DNA of 6,704 nucleotides, from positions 1 to 6,704 of the forward strand of contig JAILIR010000117.1 in the NCBI GenBank assembly GCA_024695185.1, in the 5' to 3' direction. Positions 6,447 to 6,704 of this stretch are shown here, piece after piece (the stretch's first letter is position 1; every line of letters starts with the position of its first letter). Source of the stretch: a bacterium. GTDB lineage: Bacteria; Bacillota_I; Bacilli_A; Acholeplasmatales; JAEDCM01. The notes beneath the pieces are model-generated. The model was not told the origin of the DNA, searched no databases, and saw nothing but the letters and a program-made list of their open reading frames with translations. The position numbers and the translations under genes were made by a program.

Positions 6447-6476
6447 AATATGAATATACTTTGTATATTTCATATT
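6447..6476. promoter_or_regulatory. Near-perfect inverted repeat overlapping the -35 region
   Basis: The arm at 6447-6459 (AATATGAATATAC) is the reverse complement of 6463-6476 (GTATATTTCATATT) except for one extra T, with only TTT between them. The right arm covers most of the predicted -35 box (6461-6466) of the next gene, so a protein binding here could block or guide RNA polymerase. Several T bases follow (6477-6479), so it might also act as a weak back-up terminator for the upstream gene. It is mostly A/T, which lowers its weight. Confidence 0.4.
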
Positions 6477-6489
6477 TTTAGTGTATAAT
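6461..6489 (+). promoter_or_regulatory. Sigma-A type promoter of the glycosyltransferase gene
   Basis: TTGTAT (6461-6466) and a perfect TATAAT (6484-6489) are separated by 17 bases, the optimal spacing. Transcription would start near 6496, giving a leader of about 19 bases. A weaker alternative, TTGAAA (6434-6439) with TATACT (6455-6460) and a 15-base spacer, lies further upstream. Confidence 0.7.
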
Positions 6490-6502
6490 AATACTAGTAT
6501 TT

Positions 6503-6510
6503 GAGGTGAT
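6503..6510 (+). promoter_or_regulatory. Ribosome binding site of the glycosyltransferase gene
   Basis: GAGGTGAT is an uninterrupted 8-base match to the sequence complementary to the 16S rRNA 3' end, placed 4 bases before ATG 6515. It fixes the start and suggests efficient translation. Confidence 0.85.
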
Positions 6511-6514
6511 TCTA

Positions 6515-6704
6515 ATGGATAAACTAAAAATAAACATGCTTTCAAAAGCCGATAGTGTAGATGGTCAAGGTGTAGGTTCGGCATATCTTGAACAAGTTGC
6601 TTTAGTTAAAGAAGCTGATGACTTATTTGAAGTTGCTGTTAATAAAAGAGGTAAAAAATTTGATATCTATCATATTCATTCAGTAAATCCAGGATATTAT
6701 TTTA
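6515..6704 (+). CDS. Glycosyltransferase family 4, probable diacylglycerol glycosyltransferase (5' part only)
   Basis: Only the first 63 codons lie in the window; the gene continues past the edge. The N-terminus reads as the first Rossmann fold of a GT-B, GT4-type glycosyltransferase: beta strand LKINMLS, a glycine-rich loop GQGVGSAYLEQ, and a second strand FDIYHIHSVNPG. The same order (a G-x-G loop with a following Q, then an acidic residue and an xHI motif) occurs in the enzymes that add the second sugar to monoglycosyl-diacylglycerol, such as Acholeplasma DGS and streptococcal CpoA. By that analogy it would use a nucleotide sugar at the inner membrane face to extend a glycolipid. No donor-binding motif is visible yet because the C-terminal domain is missing. 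Family assignment is fairly secure; the substrate is inferred from a short stretch. Confidence 0.65.
   Translation, partial: MDKLKINMLSKADSVDGQGVGSAYLEQVALVKEADDLFEVAVNKRGKKFDIYHIHSVNPGYYF

Overview
The window is strongly AT-rich, has Gram-positive style Shine-Dalgarno sites (GGAGGT, GAGGTGAT) and ends codons mostly in A or T. It carries two lipoproteins built from BspA-like leucine-rich repeats, and the start of what looks like a membrane-glycolipid glycosyltransferase. This points to a low-GC Firmicutes/Bacilli or Mollicutes-related lineage (Acholeplasma, RF39 or Erysipelotrichia type), probably host-associated or gut. That placement is inference. Tryptophan is encoded by TGG and no in-frame TGA is seen, so nothing suggests the Mycoplasma code.

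Layout: positions 1-147 are a leader with AT-rich dyads, a plausible extended -10 promoter, a 14-bp perfect palindrome just after the predicted transcription start, a small hairpin and a strong ribosome binding site. Positions 148-4653 encode a very large (1501 aa) lipoprotein made almost entirely of about 54 LRR_5 repeats. A terminator hairpin and a short promoter region follow. Positions 4743-6398 encode a second, smaller (551 aa) lipoprotein of the same family, followed by another terminator. A promoter overlapped by a near-perfect dyad then drives a gene starting at 6515 that runs off the window and resembles GT4 diacylglycerol glycosyltransferases.

All three genes point the same way, but each appears to have its own promoter, and each lipoprotein gene has its own terminator. 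They therefore look like neighbouring single-gene units rather than one operon. Both lipoproteins should be exported, lipid-anchored and displayed outside the membrane. Proteins of this family are often adhesins or ligand-binding surface proteins, but no ligand can be read from the sequence. The glycosyltransferase would act on the lipid layer in which they sit; any direct link is speculation.

I see no mobile element, CRISPR array, tRNA or rRNA. The structure that goes beyond a simple family label is in the repeats: an exact 47-residue super-repeat in the second lipoprotein, and a thrice-repeated G-L-F insert module plus a 116-residue-offset duplication in the first. I do not see convincing evidence of a new multi-gene system.
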